Source: Acutalibacter muris (GTDB lineage Bacteria > Bacillota > Clostridia > Oscillospirales > Acutalibacteraceae). From it: DNA of 64,000 nucleotides. Positions 43,896 through 53,248 of this stretch are shown here, piece by piece. The notes beneath the pieces were generated by a model that saw nothing but the letters and a program-made list of their open reading frames with translations, had not been told where the DNA came from and made no database searches. The position numbers and the translations under genes are program-made. The stretch lies in contig NZ_CP021422.1 in assembly GCF_002201475.1 (NCBI RefSeq), positions 1,240,001-1,304,000 of the forward strand. Direction: 5' to 3'. Every line of letters starts with the position of its first letter. The stretch's first letter is position 1.

Positions 43896-43946
43896 ACATT
43901 GATTACATTTTGTAGTGAAATAAATTCGGAGAGAGGACGCTGCTTG

Positions 43947-45326
43947 ATGAACGAGGATATGACCGCATATATTTCCGGCGTGGGCGAGCTTATGCGTGTC
44001 CGGGCCGGAGGAGCGCCCTTGGCCTATGTGCGCACCTACGGCTGTCAGCAGAACGTGGCGGACGGGGAGAAGATAAAGGGCCTGCTCTATGAGATGGGCT
44101 TTGGGTTTACTGACTCCGACAGTGAGGCGGACCTGATAATCTTCAACACCTGCGCCGTCCGGGAGCACGCCGAGGACAGGGTGTTCGGCAACGTGGGGGC
44201 GCTGAAGAACCTGAAGCGCCGCAAACCGGGGCTCATCATCGGGGTCTGCGGCTGCATGACCGAGCAGCCAGAGGTGGCAAAGCGCCTGCAAAAGACCTTC
44301 CCCTTTGTGAACCTGGTTTTCGGCACCCATGTGCTGCACCGGCTGCCGGAGATGCTCTATGAGGTCCTGTCCGAGTCCCAGCGCGTCCTGCTCCTGGGCC
44401 ATGAGGAGAAGACTATTCGTGAGGACGTTCCCATACGGCGGGACGGAAAATCAAGGGCCTGGGTCACGGCCATGTACGGCTGCGACAACTTCTGCTCCTA
44501 CTGTATCGTGCCCTATGTGCGGGGCCGGGAGAAGAGCCGCAGGCCTGACGATATATACAGCGAGTGCAGGACTCTGGTGGAGTCCGGGTATAAAGAAATA
44601 ACCCTGCTGGGCCAGAACGTGAACTCTTACGGCAAGGGGCTTTCGGAGAAGATAAACTTTGCCGGACTTCTCTCGAGGCTTGACAGCATTGACGGCGACT
44701 TTCGCCTGCGCTTCATGACCTCCCACCCCAAGGACGCGTCCAAGGAGCTCTTTGACGCGATGGCGGGGAGTAAGCATATCCCGCACCATATACACCTGCC
44801 CTTTCAGTCAGGCAATGACCGGGTGCTTCGGGAGATGAACCGCAGGTACGACAGGGAGAAATACCTTTCACTGATAGAATATGCCAGGAGGGTTATGCCG
44901 GACGTGACGTTCACGTCGGACGTGATAGTGGGCTTTCCCGGCGAGACCTACGAGGAGTTTCAGGATACCCTGAGCCTTATCAGAGAGGTTGAGTTTGTGA
45001 ACCTGTTTACCTTCATCTATTCCCCAAGGCCAGGCACTAAAGCGGCGGGGAGGCCCGACCCGGTGCCACACGAGGAGAAAACTGAGTGGTTTGCGGAGCT
45101 TTTGAAGGTGCAGGAGGAAATAGCCGTAAACAACTGCAAAAAGCTGGTGGGCAGCCGCCAGCACGTGCTGGTCGAGGACCGTGACGGCAAGAGCGGCCTG
45201 CTCTCCGGCAGGACCCAGGGGAGCCTTGTGGTGCTGTTTTCGGGGGACGACAGCCTTATAGGAGAGTTTGCCGAGGTGGAGGTCACCGAAGCGAAGGGAT
45301 GGAGTCTGAGAGGACAGAAAATTTAG
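43947..45326 (+). CDS. miaB: tRNA-2-methylthio-N6-dimethylallyladenosine synthase
   Basis: Start at ATG 43947 (GGAGAGAGG upstream). 459 residues. N-terminal UPF0004 domain with cysteines in RTYGCQQN near 33 and NTCAVRE, CGCMTEQ; radical-SAM CDNFCSYC near residue 183; TRAM domain at the C terminus. Adds a methylthio group to i6A37 made by MiaA, encoded 8 kb downstream in the same run. Sits next to a YlbF/YmcA-type gene as in Bacillus. Confidence 0.95.
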   Translation: MNEDMTAYISGVGELMRVRAGGAPLAYVRTYGCQQNVADGEKIKGLLYEMGFGFTDSDSEADLIIFNTCAVREHAEDRVFGNVGALKNLKRRKPGLIIGVCGCMTEQPEVAKRLQKTFPFVNLVFGTHVLHRLPEMLYEVLSESQRVLLLGHEEKTIREDVPIRRDGKSRAWVTAMYGCDNFCSYCIVPYVRGREKSRRPDDIYSECRTLVESGYKEITLLGQNVNSYGKGLSEKINFAGLLSRLDSIDGDFRLRFMTSHPKDASKELFDAMAGSKHIPHHIHLPFQSGNDRVLREMNRRYDREKYLSLIEYARRVMPDVTFTSDVIVGFPGETYEEFQDTLSLIREVEFVNLFTFIYSPRPGTKAAGRPDPVPHEEKTEWFAELLKVQEEIAVNNCKKLVGSRQHVLVEDRDGKSGLLSGRTQGSLVVLFSGDDSLIGEFAEVEVTEAKGWSLRGQKI

Positions 45327-45343
45327 AGAGGGGAAGGCGTACT

Positions 45344-45670
45344 ATGGGCAAGCTTATTTTGGCTTTTTTATGTATGCTCTGCGGAGCCATTTTCCTGGGT
45401 ATTGGCGGTTATGGCGCAAGAAGAAAGACCCCGATGAATTTCTGGTCCGGCGTTGAGGTCCCCAGCGAGAGCATCTCGGATATTCCCGCGTATAACCGGG
45501 CCGTGAGCAGGCTGTGGGGCGGGTATAGCGCAGTCTGGTTCATTTCGGGGCTTATTGCACTGTGGAGCCCGATGGCGGCGACAGTTCTGATGTGCGTGCT
45601 GGGAGCGGCTGGTGCGGTGTTGCTGGTGCTGATCTATAAGCGGATAGAGAAAAAATATAGGGTAAAGTGA
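45344..45670 (+). CDS. Small conserved membrane protein (108 aa)
   Basis: Start at ATG 45344 (GAGAGGGGAAG upstream). Hydrophobic helices near residues 2-20, ~60-77 and ~80-98 with a short basic tail. The segment RRKTPMNFWSGVEVPS...ISDIPAYNRAVSRLWGGYS resembles a widespread Firmicute family of small membrane proteins of unknown function with the W-G-V...YNR...W..YS pattern. Inserted between miaB and the YlbF-type gene. Confidence 0.65.
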   Translation: MGKLILAFLCMLCGAIFLGIGGYGARRKTPMNFWSGVEVPSESISDIPAYNRAVSRLWGGYSAVWFISGLIALWSPMAATVLMCVLGAAGAVLLVLIYKRIEKKYRVK

Positions 45671-45678
45671 GGGGAACT

Positions 45679-45804
45679 GTGAACTATACCATACAGGAGG
45701 AGCGCCTGAAGGCCGTGGAGTTCTATGAAAAGCTGGGCATGACAAGGCCAAAGGACGTTATGGTTTACGACAAGATTTACTGGACAGAATTTACTGTAGA
45801 ATAA
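45679..45804 (+). pseudogene. 41-codon fragment resembling the end of a GNAT acetyltransferase
   Basis: GTG 45679 (GAGGGGAACT upstream) to TAA 45804. The peptide contains AVEFYEKLGMTRPKDVMVY, like the C-terminal strand/helix of GNAT enzymes (FYEKLG...). The N-terminal acetyl-CoA-binding part is absent, so it is likely a remnant, though a tiny gene is possible. Confidence 0.35.
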
Positions 45805-45831
45805 TATAAAAAACTTTTGGAGGTAATTTCA

Positions 45832-46242
45832 ATGGACATCATCGAGCTGACAAGAGAGCTGGGCCGCGCCATACAGGCTGACCCGAGGTTTGTGGAGCTG
45901 CAGCTGGCACGGCAGCAGAGCGACGAGGACCAGGAGCTTCAGGACGCTATAGGCGAGTTCAATTTAAAGCGCATGGCTATAAGCAACGAGGCCGCCAAGC
46001 CCGACCGCAATGACGAGACCCTGCAGCGGCTGAATAAGGAGTTCAGAGAGGTCTACGCCAAGATAATGGCAAACGAGCATATGAAACGGTATGACGCGGC
46101 CAAGACCGAGTTTGACGCTATGTTCCAGCGGGTGAAGGGTATTCTGGACCTCTGCTCTGAGGGCGCGGACCCGGAGACCTGCGACTACGACGCGGCCAGC
46201 TGTAACGGCGACTGCTCCAGCTGCGGGGGCGGCTGCCACTGA
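45832..46242 (+). CDS. YlbF/YmcA-family protein with Cys-rich tail
   Basis: Start at ATG 45832 (TTTGGAGGT upstream). 136 residues, helical YlbF domain (residues ~1-105), then six cysteines in the last ~30 residues (DLC, ETC, ASC, GDC, SSC, GGC). In Bacillus YmcA, YlbF and YaaT (Ric complex) bind [4Fe-4S] clusters and influence RNA processing and competence; ymcA follows miaB there, as here. Which Ric subunit this is cannot be told. Confidence 0.8.
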   Translation: MDIIELTRELGRAIQADPRFVELQLARQQSDEDQELQDAIGEFNLKRMAISNEAAKPDRNDETLQRLNKEFREVYAKIMANEHMKRYDAAKTEFDAMFQRVKGILDLCSEGADPETCDYDAASCNGDCSSCGGGCH

Positions 46243-46287
46243 TGGATAGGCTCTGCGGGAAAATGAACCGATAAGGGGGCGGCAAGC

Positions 46288-48903
46288 ATGGCGGATTTTT
46301 CCCCCATGATGAAGCAGTATTTTGAAGCGAAAAAGGAAAACCCCGACTCCATCCTGTTTTTCCGGCTGGGGGATTTCTATGAGATGTTCTTTAACGACGC
46401 TAAGACCGTCTCCCGGGAGCTGGACCTGACCCTGACGGGCCGGGACTGCGGCCAGGGGGAGAGGGCCCCCATGTGCGGCATACCCTTCCACAGCGCCGAG
46501 GGGTATATAACAAAGCTCCTTGCTAAGGGCTATCGGGTGACCATCTGCGACCAGGTGGAGGACCCGAAGACAGTAAAAGGGCTTGTAAAGCGCGAGGTAG
46601 TCCGGGTGATAACCCCGGGCACCGTTCTCGAGGGCAGTATGCTGGACGAATCCCGGAACAACTATATCTGCTCGGTCTGCCGGGGCGAGGAGGGAGTAGG
46701 GCTCTGCTTCGCGGACGTTTCCACGGGGGAGCTCCACGCGGAGCAGCTGGAGCCCATGGAGGACGTAAGGGAGCTCATAAGGGAGCTTGAGAACCGCATA
46801 AGCCGCTTCTCCCCAAAAGAGCTCCTGACAGACGAGGGTATAGGGGAGCTTTCGGAGCTGGGCGCGTTTTTCCGCGACAAGCTCCAGGCAGCGGTACAGC
46901 GTCTGGACAAAGAGGAGTATAATCTGTCCCGGGCCGGGGAGACCGTCTCGAAGCAGTTTGGCGGCAGGAGCTTGGAGGACTTGGGGCTTTCGGGCAGGCC
47001 CATGGCCGTGACGGCCCTGGGGGCGCTGCTGGTCTATTTGGGCCGCACGCAGATAACGGGTCTTGAGCGGCTGAGGGAGATAGAGCTGGAGTCCGATTCG
47101 GCCTATATGACCCTGGACCTTAACACCGTGCGCAATCTTGAACTTATTGAGACTATGAGGAACAAGGAGCGCAGGGGCTCTCTGTTATGGGTGCTGGACC
47201 GCACCAAGACCCCAATGGGCAAGCGGCTTATCCGCGCATGGCTGGAGCGTCCCCTGATGAGCCCGGCTAAGATTACCCTGCGGCTGAACGCCGTGGAGGA
47301 GCTTGCGGGAGACAGACAGCTTCTTGACGAGCTGACAGAGCAGCTGACGGGCATACACGACCTGGAGCGTATCATGACCCGGATAGTGTACGGCTCCGCC
47401 AACGGCCGGGATCTGCGGGCGTTATGCGCAGCGCTGCAGAAGCTTCCGGGGCTAAAGCGGGTGCTGGACAGGTGCCAAGCCACCATGCTCTGCGGCCTGA
47501 ACGGACAGATAGATGACCTTGAGGACATTTCAGGGCTTATTGATGAAGCCATCGACGAGAACCCGCCGTTTACCATACGCGAGGGCAAGCTCATAAAGAA
47601 GGGGTTCAGCGTCGAGCTTGACGAGATAAGAAGCGACATGACCGGCGGCCAGAGCCTTATCGCCTCTGTAGAGATGAGGGAGAGGGAGCGCACCGGGATA
47701 CCCAAGCTGAAGGTGGGATTTAATAAGGTTTTCGGCTATTACATAGAGGTTACCAATTCCTATAAGGACCTGGTGCCCGAGGACTATATACGAAAGCAGA
47801 CCCTCACCGGCGGCGAGCGCTATATCACCCCGGAGCTCAAGGAGCTTGAGAACCGGGTGCTGGGGGCCCATGACCGCTCCATCGAGATGGAGAGCAGGAT
47901 ATTCGACGGCATACGCCGGCAGGTGGCGAGCGAGCTTGACCGGGTGCAGCAGAGCGCAAGGGCCGTGGCGGCCCTGGACGTGCTGGCCTCCTTCGCGATG
48001 GTGTCGGTGAAGAATGATTATACCCGGCCGGTGGTGAATCTGAGCGGCAAGATATATCTGAAGGACTGCCGTCACCCGGTGGTGGAGGCCCTGCCGCAGG
48101 ACACACCCTTTGTGCCGAACGACGTGGACATGGACATGAACGACACCAGGGTGGCCGTTATCACCGGGCCCAATATGGCGGGAAAGTCCACCTATATGCG
48201 CCAGACGGCCATTATCTCAATAATGGCCCAGATAGGCTGCTTTGTCCCGGCGGCTGTGGCGGAGCTGGGCATTGTAGACAGCATATACACCCGGGTGGGC
48301 GCGTCGGATGACCTGTCCGCCGGGCAGTCCACCTTTATGATAGAGATGAGCGAGGTGGCTGATATCCTCAGAAACGCCACTCAGGGGAGTCTTATTATTT
48401 TTGACGAGATAGGCCGGGGCACCTCCACCTTTGACGGCATGAGCATCGCCCGAGCAGTGCTGGAATTCGTCCATGACCCGAAGCTGGTGGGGGCGAAAAC
48501 CCTTTTCGCCACCCACTATCACGAGCTTACGGAGATGGAGAGCCTCTTGCCCGGGGTGAAGAACTTTAATATCGCCGTGAAGAAGCGTGGGGACGATATC
48601 ACCTTCCTGCGGCGTATAGTGCGGGGCGGAGCAGACGACAGCTTCGGTATCGAGGTGGCAAAGCTGGCCGGAGTGCCGGACAAGGTGATAAGGCGGGCAA
48701 AGCAGGTGCTGGGGGAGCTGGAGAATTCCGGCGGCGAGATGTCCCCCCGGGCCTTCAGGGATAATGAGGAGCCAGTGCAGCTGACCATGGACAATACCGG
48801 CAGCCAGGTGCTGCAAAGGCTTCGGGAGTTGGACGTAAACGCCATGACGCCAATGCAGTGCATGAACGCGCTGTTTGAACTCAACAGTATGCTTAAAGAC
48901 TGA
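46288..48903 (+). CDS. mutS: DNA mismatch repair protein MutS
   Basis: 871 residues. N-terminal mismatch-binding domain with FFRLGDFYEMFF (Phe-x-Glu near 35), connector, lever/clamp, then ATPase with Walker A GPNMAGKSTYMRQ near 626, Walker B IIFDEIGRGTSTFDG near 703, and FATHYHEL. Recognises mismatches and recruits MutL, encoded 1.4 kb downstream. RBS GGGGGCGGCAAGC. Confidence 0.97.
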   Translation: MADFSPMMKQYFEAKKENPDSILFFRLGDFYEMFFNDAKTVSRELDLTLTGRDCGQGERAPMCGIPFHSAEGYITKLLAKGYRVTICDQVEDPKTVKGLVKREVVRVITPGTVLEGSMLDESRNNYICSVCRGEEGVGLCFADVSTGELHAEQLEPMEDVRELIRELENRISRFSPKELLTDEGIGELSELGAFFRDKLQAAVQRLDKEEYNLSRAGETVSKQFGGRSLEDLGLSGRPMAVTALGALLVYLGRTQITGLERLREIELESDSAYMTLDLNTVRNLELIETMRNKERRGSLLWVLDRTKTPMGKRLIRAWLERPLMSPAKITLRLNAVEELAGDRQLLDELTEQLTGIHDLERIMTRIVYGSANGRDLRALCAALQKLPGLKRVLDRCQATMLCGLNGQIDDLEDISGLIDEAIDENPPFTIREGKLIKKGFSVELDEIRSDMTGGQSLIASVEMRERERTGIPKLKVGFNKVFGYYIEVTNSYKDLVPEDYIRKQTLTGGERYITPELKELENRVLGAHDRSIEMESRIFDGIRRQVASELDRVQQSARAVAALDVLASFAMVSVKNDYTRPVVNLSGKIYLKDCRHPVVEALPQDTPFVPNDVDMDMNDTRVAVITGPNMAGKSTYMRQTAIISIMAQIGCFVPAAVAELGIVDSIYTRVGASDDLSAGQSTFMIEMSEVADILRNATQGSLIIFDEIGRGTSTFDGMSIARAVLEFVHDPKLVGAKTLFATHYHELTEMESLLPGVKNFNIAVKKRGDDITFLRRIVRGGADDSFGIEVAKLAGVPDKVIRRAKQVLGELENSGGEMSPRAFRDNEEPVQLTMDNTGSQVLQRLRELDVNAMTPMQCMNALFELNSMLKD

Positions 48904-48922
48904 GAGATAAGAGAGATTCATT

Positions 48923-49678
48923 ATGGAAAATTATCAGGACATAAACGCGTCCACTATTGACAAGTGGATAGAGGAGGGCTGGGAGTGGGGAAAGCCCATA
49001 TCCCATGAGGAGTATGCAGCCGCTTGTAGCGGCCGGTGGAGCGTCCTGCTGACGCCCACAAAGCCGGTTCCGAAGGAGTGGTTCGGGGATTTGAAGGGTA
49101 AGCGTCTTTTGGGCCTTGCCAGCGGCGGCGGGCAGCAGATGCCCATCTTCGCCGCCCTGGGAGCAGAGTGCACGGTGCTGGACTATTCGCCGAAACAGCT
49201 GGAGAGCGAGCGGCTTGTGGCGGGGCGGGAGGGGTACGCGATAAACGTTCTTCGCGGGGACATGACAAAACCGCTGCCCTTTGAGGACAACAGCTTTGAC
49301 ATTATCTTCCACCCGGTTTCCAACTGCTATGTGCAGGAGGTAAAGCCCATTTTTAAAGAGTGCTGGCGTATATTAAAGCCGGGCGGCGTTCTGCTGTGCG
49401 GGCTGGATAACGGTATAAACTTCCTGTTTGTGGACGAGGACGACAGGTCGGAGCTCTGCCGTTTCCCCTTTGACCCCTTGAAGAACCCGGAGCAGAGGGC
49501 CCAGCTTGAGCGGGACGACGACGGCGTCCAGTTCTCCCACACCATGGAGGAACAGGTGGGCGGCCAGCTGGAGGCCGGCTTCCGGCTGACACATCTATAT
49601 GAGGACACCAACGGCGCGGGAACCTTGCATGAGCACAATATCCCATGCTTTTTGGCGACGAGAGCCGTGAAGGAGTAG
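48923..49678 (+). CDS. Class I SAM-dependent methyltransferase between mutS and mutL
   Basis: 251 residues. SAM site LLGLASGGGQQMPIFAALGA near 62-81, acidic loop LDYSPKQLESER, and DIIFHPVSNCYVQE. UbiE/Methyltransf_11-like pattern; substrate unknown. Starts 20 bases after mutS; the next gene follows after 4 bases, so the three are probably one transcript. Confidence 0.8.
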   Translation: MENYQDINASTIDKWIEEGWEWGKPISHEEYAAACSGRWSVLLTPTKPVPKEWFGDLKGKRLLGLASGGGQQMPIFAALGAECTVLDYSPKQLESERLVAGREGYAINVLRGDMTKPLPFEDNSFDIIFHPVSNCYVQEVKPIFKECWRILKPGGVLLCGLDNGINFLFVDEDDRSELCRFPFDPLKNPEQRAQLERDDDGVQFSHTMEEQVGGQLEAGFRLTHLYEDTNGAGTLHEHNIPCFLATRAVKE

Positions 49679-49681
49679 AGA

Positions 49682-50326
49682 ATGGAGACGGAAATTGAGA
49701 GAATAGACCGCTATGAAGACGAGAGGTTTTCAAAAACCGTGCTCTATCAGCACGGAGCGTTTCTGGTAAACGGAAAGCCCTGTGAAGTTGAGGTGACGGG
49801 CGGGAACTCGGCGGTTATACGCGGAGAGGACGCAGGGCTTTATCCTGAGATAATCGACGCCTTCAGGTTTTACGCGGGACATATCACACGCTTTGTTGAC
49901 GTGAAGGGGGAGCTGGTGCGGGAATTTCCGCCGGTGGAGATATTTAAAGTAAAGCTTGAGAAGCTTCAGCCGTCACAGTTTTACGTGGACCAGGACAAGC
50001 TGGCGGCGGTCAGAACCTTTATCCACGGTCCGGAGGATATCGTCATACCTGTGATACCCGATGGGGGCGGGTATATCTCTCTGGACGGCCACACCCGGCT
50101 TGCCGCCGCCATTGACGCGGGGTATAGCGAAGTACGCGCGTTCATTGATGAGGACCCGCCGCCTGTAGAGGGCTTTGTGGCAGAGGCAAGAAAGCGCGGG
50201 ATTTATACGCCCTATGATATGCGGCGTGTAACTCATGACGAGTATGAAGTGCTGTGGAACAAGTTCTGCGACGACTATTTTGCAGAGACAGGAGCCCTTG
50301 AAGATAATTCTGCGCAAAAGTCTTAA
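49682..50326 (+). CDS. ParB/sulfiredoxin-fold nuclease-like domain protein
   Basis: 214 residues. Central segment IVIPVIPDGGGYISLDGHTRLAAAIDAG (in two parts: IPVIPDGGGY and DGHTRLAAA near residues 120-145) resembles the ParB-type box (x-DGHTRL-A). N-terminal ~90 residues and C-terminal helix are unassigned. ParB-like domains bind/hydrolyse nucleotides or cut DNA; partner and role unknown. Between a methyltransferase and mutL. Confidence 0.65.
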   Translation: METEIERIDRYEDERFSKTVLYQHGAFLVNGKPCEVEVTGGNSAVIRGEDAGLYPEIIDAFRFYAGHITRFVDVKGELVREFPPVEIFKVKLEKLQPSQFYVDQDKLAAVRTFIHGPEDIVIPVIPDGGGYISLDGHTRLAAAIDAGYSEVRAFIDEDPPPVEGFVAEARKRGIYTPYDMRRVTHDEYEVLWNKFCDDYFAETGALEDNSAQKS

Positions 50327-50345
50327 AGAATGAAGGAGTCATGGA

Positions 50346-52256
50346 ATGCCGAAAATTCGTGTGCTGGATAAACAGGTGGCCGAGCTTATCGCCGCCGGCG
50401 AGGTGGTGGAGCGGCCCTCGGCGGTGATAAAGGAGCTGGTGGAAAACTCCGTGGACGCGGGGGCCACGGTCATCACCGTGGAGATACGCCGGGGCGGCGT
50501 CACATATATGCGGGTCACGGATAACGGCTGCGGCATAGCGCCGGAGGACGTGCCCACCGCCTTCCTGCGCCACGCCACAAGCAAGGTGGCGGGGCAGGAG
50601 GACCTGAACGCTATAGGCACCCTGGGCTTTCGGGGGGAGGCCCTGGCCTCTATTTCGGCGGTGGCCCATGTGGAGCTATTTACCCGGGCCGAGGGGGAAG
50701 CCGTTGGCGTCAGGTATGCCTGCGGCGGGGAGGAGGAGCCGGAGCTTACCGAAGCGGGATGCCCGGGGGGTACGACCCTTGTGGTGAGGGACCTGTTCTT
50801 CAACACCCCGGCGCGGATGAAATTCCTGAAAAAGGACGTGACAGAGGGAAATTCCGTGGCGGGTATTCTGGACAAGCTGGCCATGTCCCACCCGGAGATA
50901 TCCATACGCTTTATCCGGGACGGCAAGGAGCAGCTGCATAGTCCCGGGGACAGCAAGCTCTCCTCGGCAGTATACGCCGTCTGCGGCAGGGAGTTTTCCT
51001 CCACGCTGATACCTGTGGATTACCGGCTGGGGCATGTAAAGGTACGGGGCTTTATCAGCGCTCCCGCCGGGTGCCGCCCAAACCGCAGTATGCAGAATTT
51101 TTTCATAAACGGGCGCTTTATCCGCAGCCGAACGGCCATGGCGGCCTTGGAGGAGGCCTATAAGGGCTCCATTATGGCGGGAAAATTCCCCGCCTGTGTG
51201 CTGCATTTAGAGGTAGCCTGTGAGGCGGTGGATGTGAATGTGCACCCGGCGAAGCTGGAGGTGCGCTTTGTCAACGAGCGGCCCATATTCGACGCGGTGT
51301 ACCACGCCGCACGCTCGGCACTGAACGCGGGGGACAGGCCCAAGGAGATGGAGCTGAAAAAGCAGCCTGTGTCGCCCTATGCGCCTGTGCCGGAAAAGAA
51401 GGAGCAGCTGACGTTTTCGACCGCAAAAAGCTTCAACCAGCCGCTTTTCCTGCACGACAGCGGAGCCGAAGAACCCAAGGTACCCGAGCTCCCAAAGGCA
51501 ATAAAGCGGGTATTTGAGACAGCTCCAATGCCAGTGTTCAGGACAAGGCAAATTGACATAGAACCGGGAGAAAACTCGGCCGCAAAGCCGGAGCCCGGAC
51601 AGTCCCTCTCACCGCAGGACTCGCCTCTGCCCCCGCCGGAGCGCGAGGAGCCCCCGGAGGAAAAGCCAAAGCCGATAGTGTCCGAATTTTCCTCGCGCAT
51701 AATCGGCGAGGCCTTTGGGACTTATATTATCGTAGAGTACGGCCCGGACAAGCTCATGCTTATCGACAAACACGCCGCCCACGAGCGGCTGCTCTATGAG
51801 CGGCTGAAGGCCGACCGGGGTGGCTGCGAGGCCCAGGCTCTTTTGGAGCCGGTGGCGGTGAGCCTGGACATGGACGAATATTCCGCCGTGCTGGCCCATG
51901 AAAAGGAGCTTTCAGAGGCCGGGTTCCAGGTGTCGGACTTCGGTGCGGGCACGGTGCTGGTGCGCTCGGCGCCGCTGCTGCTGGAGGGCGGGGACGCGGC
52001 GGCTGCCGTGATGGAAATCGCCGGGTACCTGGCAAGCTTCAAGACGGAGCTTGCTACGGAGCATATGGACTGGGTCTACCACAACGTGGCGTGCCGGGCC
52101 GCCATAAAGGCCGGGGACCACACCAGCCGCCAGGAGCTTATCTCCCTTGCGGCGGAGCTGGAGAGGAACCCCCAGGTGCGGTACTGCCCCCACGGCAGGC
52201 CGGTATACATTCTGCTTAGCCGGCGGGAGATAGAGAAACAATTTGGGAGAGTATAA
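50346..52256 (+). CDS. mutL: DNA mismatch repair protein MutL
   Basis: 636 residues. GHKL ATPase N terminus (AAGEVVERPSAVIKELVENS near 17-36, DNGCGI, TSKVAGQEDL, GFRGEAL), linker of low complexity (~345-435), and C-terminal endonuclease: metal motif DKHAAHERLLYE near 475-486 (D-x-HA-x2-E-x4-E) and CPHGRP near 614-619. This is the nicking MutL of non-E. coli repair. The stop overlaps the miaA ATG (TAATG). Confidence 0.95.
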   Translation: MPKIRVLDKQVAELIAAGEVVERPSAVIKELVENSVDAGATVITVEIRRGGVTYMRVTDNGCGIAPEDVPTAFLRHATSKVAGQEDLNAIGTLGFRGEALASISAVAHVELFTRAEGEAVGVRYACGGEEEPELTEAGCPGGTTLVVRDLFFNTPARMKFLKKDVTEGNSVAGILDKLAMSHPEISIRFIRDGKEQLHSPGDSKLSSAVYAVCGREFSSTLIPVDYRLGHVKVRGFISAPAGCRPNRSMQNFFINGRFIRSRTAMAALEEAYKGSIMAGKFPACVLHLEVACEAVDVNVHPAKLEVRFVNERPIFDAVYHAARSALNAGDRPKEMELKKQPVSPYAPVPEKKEQLTFSTAKSFNQPLFLHDSGAEEPKVPELPKAIKRVFETAPMPVFRTRQIDIEPGENSAAKPEPGQSLSPQDSPLPPPEREEPPEEKPKPIVSEFSSRIIGEAFGTYIIVEYGPDKLMLIDKHAAHERLLYERLKADRGGCEAQALLEPVAVSLDMDEYSAVLAHEKELSEAGFQVSDFGAGTVLVRSAPLLLEGGDAAAAVMEIAGYLASFKTELATEHMDWVYHNVACRAAIKAGDHTSRQELISLAAELERNPQVRYCPHGRPVYILLSRREIEKQFGRV

Positions 52257-53248
52257 TGGCGGAGAAACCTATTGTTATCGCGGTCACAGGGCCCACGGCC
52301 ACGGGAAAGACGGCTTTGGGCATTGAGCTTGCGAAAAAGTTTAGCGGCGAGATAGTCTCCTGCGACTCTATGCAGGTATATAAAGGGCTTAAAATAGGCA
52401 CAGCCCAGCCGGAGGAGGGCGAGCTTTCACAGGTCAGGCACCACCTTATAGGATTTCTTGGGTGGGAGGAGAATTTCAGCGTATCCGACTATGTAAAGCT
52501 GGCGGGAGAGACTATCGGAGAGATAGACAGCCGGGGAAGGCTGCCGGTGCTGGTAGGGGGTACGGGGCTGTACGCCCGCTCTCTGCTTCGGGGCTTCACC
52601 TTTACGGAGGAGTGCAGGGACGACAACCTTCGGGCTAAGCTTTTCTCAGAGGCCCAGAAGCTGGGTCCCGATGAGATGCACCGAAAGCTTGCGGAGCTTG
52701 ACCCGGTATCAGCGGAGGAGATACACCCCAACAACTTAAAGCGCGTACTCCGGGCGCTGGAATACTGTATACTTTCAGGGGAGCCCTTTTCCCGGCAGAC
52801 GGAGAGGTCAAGACAGGCCGAGGGGCCATATAGGTATGTGATGATCTGTCCTGTGTTTAGGGACCGCCGGCGCTTATATGAGCGCATAAACGCCCGTGTG
52901 GACAGGATGCTTGAAAAGGGACTATTAGAGGAGGCGCAAAAGCTCTACAGCTTTTGCAAAAGCGCCCCAAAGCCGCCCACCGCTGCCCAGTCCATTGGGT
53001 ATAAGGAGCTTTTTCCGTACTTTGAGGGGCAAATAGCTCTTGAGGAGGCTGTGGAAAATATCAAACGTGAGAGCCGCCGCTACGCCAAGCGCCAGCTTAC
53101 ATGGTTTGCCCGGGAGCCGGAGATCCGATATCTGTATATGGACGGGCTTTGCGGCACAGACGCGGCCCTGGAGGAGTGTATGAAAATACTGGAAAGCTGT
53201 GAGTTTTATACTGAACTCAGCTTGAGGGAAGGAGGGGGCGCCCATTGA
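52256..53248 (+). CDS. miaA: tRNA dimethylallyltransferase
   Basis: 330 residues. P-loop VTGPTATGKTALG near 10-22, DSMQVYKGLKIGTAQP near 35-50, GGTGLYARSLL near 101, and C-terminal RRYAKRQLTWF. Transfers a dimethylallyl group to A37, the MiaB substrate. Its stop overlaps the next gene's TTG start. Confidence 0.95.
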   Translation: MAEKPIVIAVTGPTATGKTALGIELAKKFSGEIVSCDSMQVYKGLKIGTAQPEEGELSQVRHHLIGFLGWEENFSVSDYVKLAGETIGEIDSRGRLPVLVGGTGLYARSLLRGFTFTEECRDDNLRAKLFSEAQKLGPDEMHRKLAELDPVSAEEIHPNNLKRVLRALEYCILSGEPFSRQTERSRQAEGPYRYVMICPVFRDRRRLYERINARVDRMLEKGLLEEAQKLYSFCKSAPKPPTAAQSIGYKELFPYFEGQIALEEAVENIKRESRRYAKRQLTWFAREPEIRYLYMDGLCGTDAALEECMKILESCEFYTELSLREGGGAH

